From contig VBAF01000133.1 in NCBI GenBank assembly GCA_005884705.1, forward strand, positions 1 through 7,377: a DNA stretch of 7,377 nt, written 5' to 3'. How positions within the stretch are numbered: the first letter of the stretch is position 1; every line of letters begins with the position of its first letter. This document shows positions 6,011-7,377 of this stretch, one piece after another. Made by a program: the position numbers and the translations under genes. The notes beneath the pieces were generated by a model. It was not told the origin of the DNA. It worked only from the letters and a program-made list of their open reading frames with translations, and searched no databases. The DNA comes from Alphaproteobacteria bacterium (lineage in GTDB: Bacteria; Pseudomonadota; Alphaproteobacteria; Reyranellales; Reyranellaceae).

Positions 6011-6081
6011 GCTGGGACCGCGCCACTCCAGTGGCGCTCATCCTCATGACGTGAGCGTCACTGGAGTGGCGCGCTCCCAGC
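6011..6081. repeat. Long nested palindrome between osmC remnant and nitronate monooxygenase gene
   Basis: Bases 6011-6040 and 6052-6081 are inverted repeats of 30 nt with only two mismatched positions, separated by an 11-base loop (6041-6051). One mismatch becomes a G-U pair in plus-strand RNA. Each arm is also a palindrome: GCGCCACT-CC-AGTGGCGC (6020-6037) and GCGTCACT-GG-AGTGGCGC (6055-6072). The element can therefore form one long hairpin or two smaller ones. A further short repeat TGACG-TGAG-CGTCA spans 6047-6060. There is no T tract on either side, so it is not a classical intrinsic terminator. It resembles a dispersed extragenic palindrome; copies elsewhere in the genome cannot be seen from here. 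Confidence 0.85.
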
Positions 6082-6093
6082 CCTGAAAGAATC

Positions 6094-6532
6094 CTAGACG
6101 CCCGACTTCGAGGCCTCGACGGCGATCGGGTCGGCGATGTCCTCGCACGCATCGCGGTAGGCGTGCGGCGTGTGCCGTCCGGTCAGGAGCTCGAGCGGCG
6201 CGCGGTGGTAGAGCTTGATGTCGTGGAACGGATCGGTGGCTGATGGCGAAGCCTCCCTCGACCTGCTCGAGCGTGACCTTGGCCGAAGTGTTCATCTCGG
6301 TCGCGGTGAGCTTGGCCTCGCCCAGGATCAGCGACAGCGCCATGGTGAAGCAGCCGGCATGGGCGGCGCCCAGTAGCTCTTCGGGATTGGTGCCCTTCTG
6401 GCCCTCGAAGCGGGCGGCGAAGCCGTAGGGGTAGTCCTTCATCGCACCGGACTCGAGCGAGATCGCGCCCTTGCCGTCCTTGAGGCCGCCGGCCCAACGG
6501 GCGGACGCGGTGCGAACGATCTTGACGGCCAT
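6094..6532 (-). pseudogene. osmC: OsmC-family peroxidase, 3'-truncated and joined out of frame to an unrelated tail
   Basis: Translation starts at ATG 6532 with AGGAGG five bases upstream, 14 bp after the flavoprotein stop, so the two are probably one transcript. Residues 1-97 (6532-6242) are clear OsmC, a thiol-dependent hydroperoxide reductase: RTASARWAGGLKDGKG (7-22), YGFAARFEG (36-44), GTNPEELLGAAHAGCFTMAL (47-66) with the peroxidatic cysteine C61, and VEGGFAI (91-97). OsmC is normally about 142 residues, and the second, resolving cysteine lies in the missing part. After 6242 no frame encodes an OsmC C-terminus. The original frame shifts to poor codons and stays open to 6044. One base over, 6240-6094 encodes 48 codon-biased residues (ATDPFHDIKLYHRAPLELL at the start, ending in EASKSGV and TAG) that I do not recognise. 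That tail has no start of its own, since a TGA lies just upstream at 6292-6294. Most likely a deletion or recombination relic, or possibly a sequencing or assembly error. Confidence 0.75.
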
Positions 6533-6546
6533 GTGATCCTCCTTGG

Positions 6547-7377
6547 TCAGGCGTTGCCGGCCAGTGCCCGCACCTTCTCCGCGAGCGCCAGCGAGGCGGT
6601 GAGTCCCGGCGACTCTATGCCGAAGAGATGGATCAATCCCGTGACACCGTGCTGGGCCGGTCCCTGGATCGTGAAATCCTGCGCTGGCGCGCCCTGCGGC
6701 ACGATCTTGGGCCGGATGCCGGCATAGCCCGGCTGCAGGGCGCCGTCCTTGAGGTCCGGCCAGTATTTGCGCACGGCGGCGTAGAACTTGTCGGCGCGAT
6801 GGGGATCGACGCTGTAGTCGATGCCCGCGATCCATTCGACGTCGGGGCCGAACTTCGCCTGGCCGCCGAGATCGACGGTGATGTGCACGCCGAGGCCGCC
6901 CGGCACCGGGACGGGATAGATCAGGCGCGAGAAGGGTGAGCGGCCGCTGAGCGTGAAGTAGTTGCCCTTGGCGTAGTAGGCGGTCGGAATCTTGTCCGCC
7001 GGCATGCCGTCGATCCTGGCGGCAAGGGTGGGCGCATGCAGGCCGGCCGAGTTCACCACCAGCCGGGCGCTGAGCTTCATCGGCTCGGCGCCGCCGATCT
7101 CGAGCTCGATGCCGCCGGCAGTCGCGCGCGCCCGCTCGACCGGGCTGAAAAAGGCGAACATCGCGCCGTTGGCCTCGGCGTCGCCCTGCAGCGCCAGCAT
7201 GTAGCTGTGGCTGTCGACGATGCCGGTGGCAGGCGAAAGCACCGCCGCCGTGCAGTGCAGGTTGGGCTCCATCGCCATCGCCTCGGCCGCGCTCAGCAAC
7301 CGCATGCCCTCGACACCATTGGCTTCGGCGCGGCCCTTAATCGATTGCAGCAGTTCGGCTTCGGCGGCGTTGGTGGC
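6547..7377 (-). CDS. FAD-dependent oxidoreductase, L-2-hydroxyglutarate oxidase-like (N-terminus beyond the right edge)
   Basis: The frame is open from base 7377 to a TGA at 6547-6549, giving the C-terminal 276 residues; no real start is visible, and the Met at 7305 is internal. The family is about 370 residues long, so roughly 90 residues, including the N-terminal FAD Rossmann motif, lie outside. Visible DAO-fold features are LSPATGIVDSHSYMLAL (44-60, numbered from the edge), LVVNSAGLHAPTLA (106-119), KGNYFTLSGRSPFSRLIYP (139-157), GLGVHITVDLGGQAKFGPD (164-182), GIRPKIVP (227-234) and the terminal LFGIESPGLTASLALAEKV (252-270), which closes the flavin site. These match the LhgO/L2HGDH-like group, which oxidises 2-hydroxy acids such as L-2-hydroxyglutarate and passes electrons to oxygen or quinones. 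A peroxidase of the OsmC type directly downstream would suit a peroxide-producing oxidase, which is inference. Confidence 0.88.
   Translation of the reverse strand, partial: ATNAAEAELLQSIKGRAEANGVEGMRLLSAAEAMAMEPNLHCTAAVLSPATGIVDSHSYMLALQGDAEANGAMFAFFSPVERARATAGGIELEIGGAEPMKLSARLVVNSAGLHAPTLAARIDGMPADKIPTAYYAKGNYFTLSGRSPFSRLIYPVPVPGGLGVHITVDLGGQAKFGPDVEWIAGIDYSVDPHRADKFYAAVRKYWPDLKDGALQPGYAGIRPKIVPQGAPAQDFTIQGPAQHGVTGLIHLFGIESPGLTASLALAEKVRALAGNA

Noticed and set aside
6020..6072. The two 18-bp palindromes as a minimal CRISPR array
   Set aside because: There are only two units, they are inverted as well as direct repeats, the spacer is about 17 bases, and there are no cas genes.
6011..6081. 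The palindrome as an intrinsic terminator for the osmC/flavoprotein transcript
   Set aside because: Neither strand has a T run after the stem, and the stem is far longer than typical terminators; some transcription-attenuating effect remains possible.
5958..6152. N-terminal extension of the nitronate monooxygenase to 6152
   Set aside because: It would translate the palindrome and part of the osmC tail into an arginine-rich leader; the family N-terminus matches the ATG at 5957.
6044..6241. The in-frame 3' continuation of osmC to a stop at 6044
   Set aside because: It has unusual codons and runs into the palindrome; it is read-on beyond a broken gene and not a conserved domain.

Overview
The window comes from a GC-rich genome (my impression is about two thirds G+C, not computed). 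Reading frames are dense and strongly GC3-biased, and most starts have GGAGG-type ribosome binding sites. The content is acyl-CoA enzymes, a branched-chain amino acid type permease, VOC and GST proteins, a nitronate monooxygenase, an OsmC fragment and an L-2-hydroxyglutarate oxidase-like flavoprotein. This suits a metabolically versatile alphaproteobacterium (Rhodospirillales, Reyranella or Bradyrhizobium type). That placement is inference; there is no rRNA or other marker gene.

Layout. (1) 1-321, minus: 5' part of an unrecognised gene that runs off the left edge. It has a recognisable promoter at 344-372 whose spacer holds a perfect palindrome. (2) 397-1236 (minus) and 1355-2146 (plus): two divergent crotonase-fold genes sharing a 118-bp intergenic region. 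Both lack the two glutamates of classical enoyl-CoA hydratase and carry one acidic residue at the isomerase-type position. (3) 2133-3056, minus: a LivM-like permease standing alone, its 3' end overlapping the second crotonase and its 5' end 42 bp from a divergent gene. (4) 3099-5017, plus: a compact probable operon of a VOC protein, a glutathione S-transferase (4-bp ATGA overlap) and a small membrane protein (9-bp gap). (5) 4983-5957, minus: nitronate monooxygenase, convergent with and overlapping the membrane protein gene. (6) 6011-6081: a large nested palindrome. (7) 6094-6532, minus: an OsmC gene that loses OsmC similarity after residue 97 and continues, one base out of frame, into an unrelated but codon-biased 48-residue tail. 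(8) 6547-7377, minus: most of an FAD-dependent oxidoreductase that runs off the right edge.

Functionally this is a catabolic and detoxification neighbourhood: acyl-CoA processing, transport, glutathione or glyoxalase chemistry, nitronate oxidation, and a flavin oxidase paired with a peroxidase remnant. I do not see a clearly new multi-gene system. The most unusual items are the chimeric osmC end, the nested palindrome beside it, and the palindrome inside the promoter of the leftmost gene.
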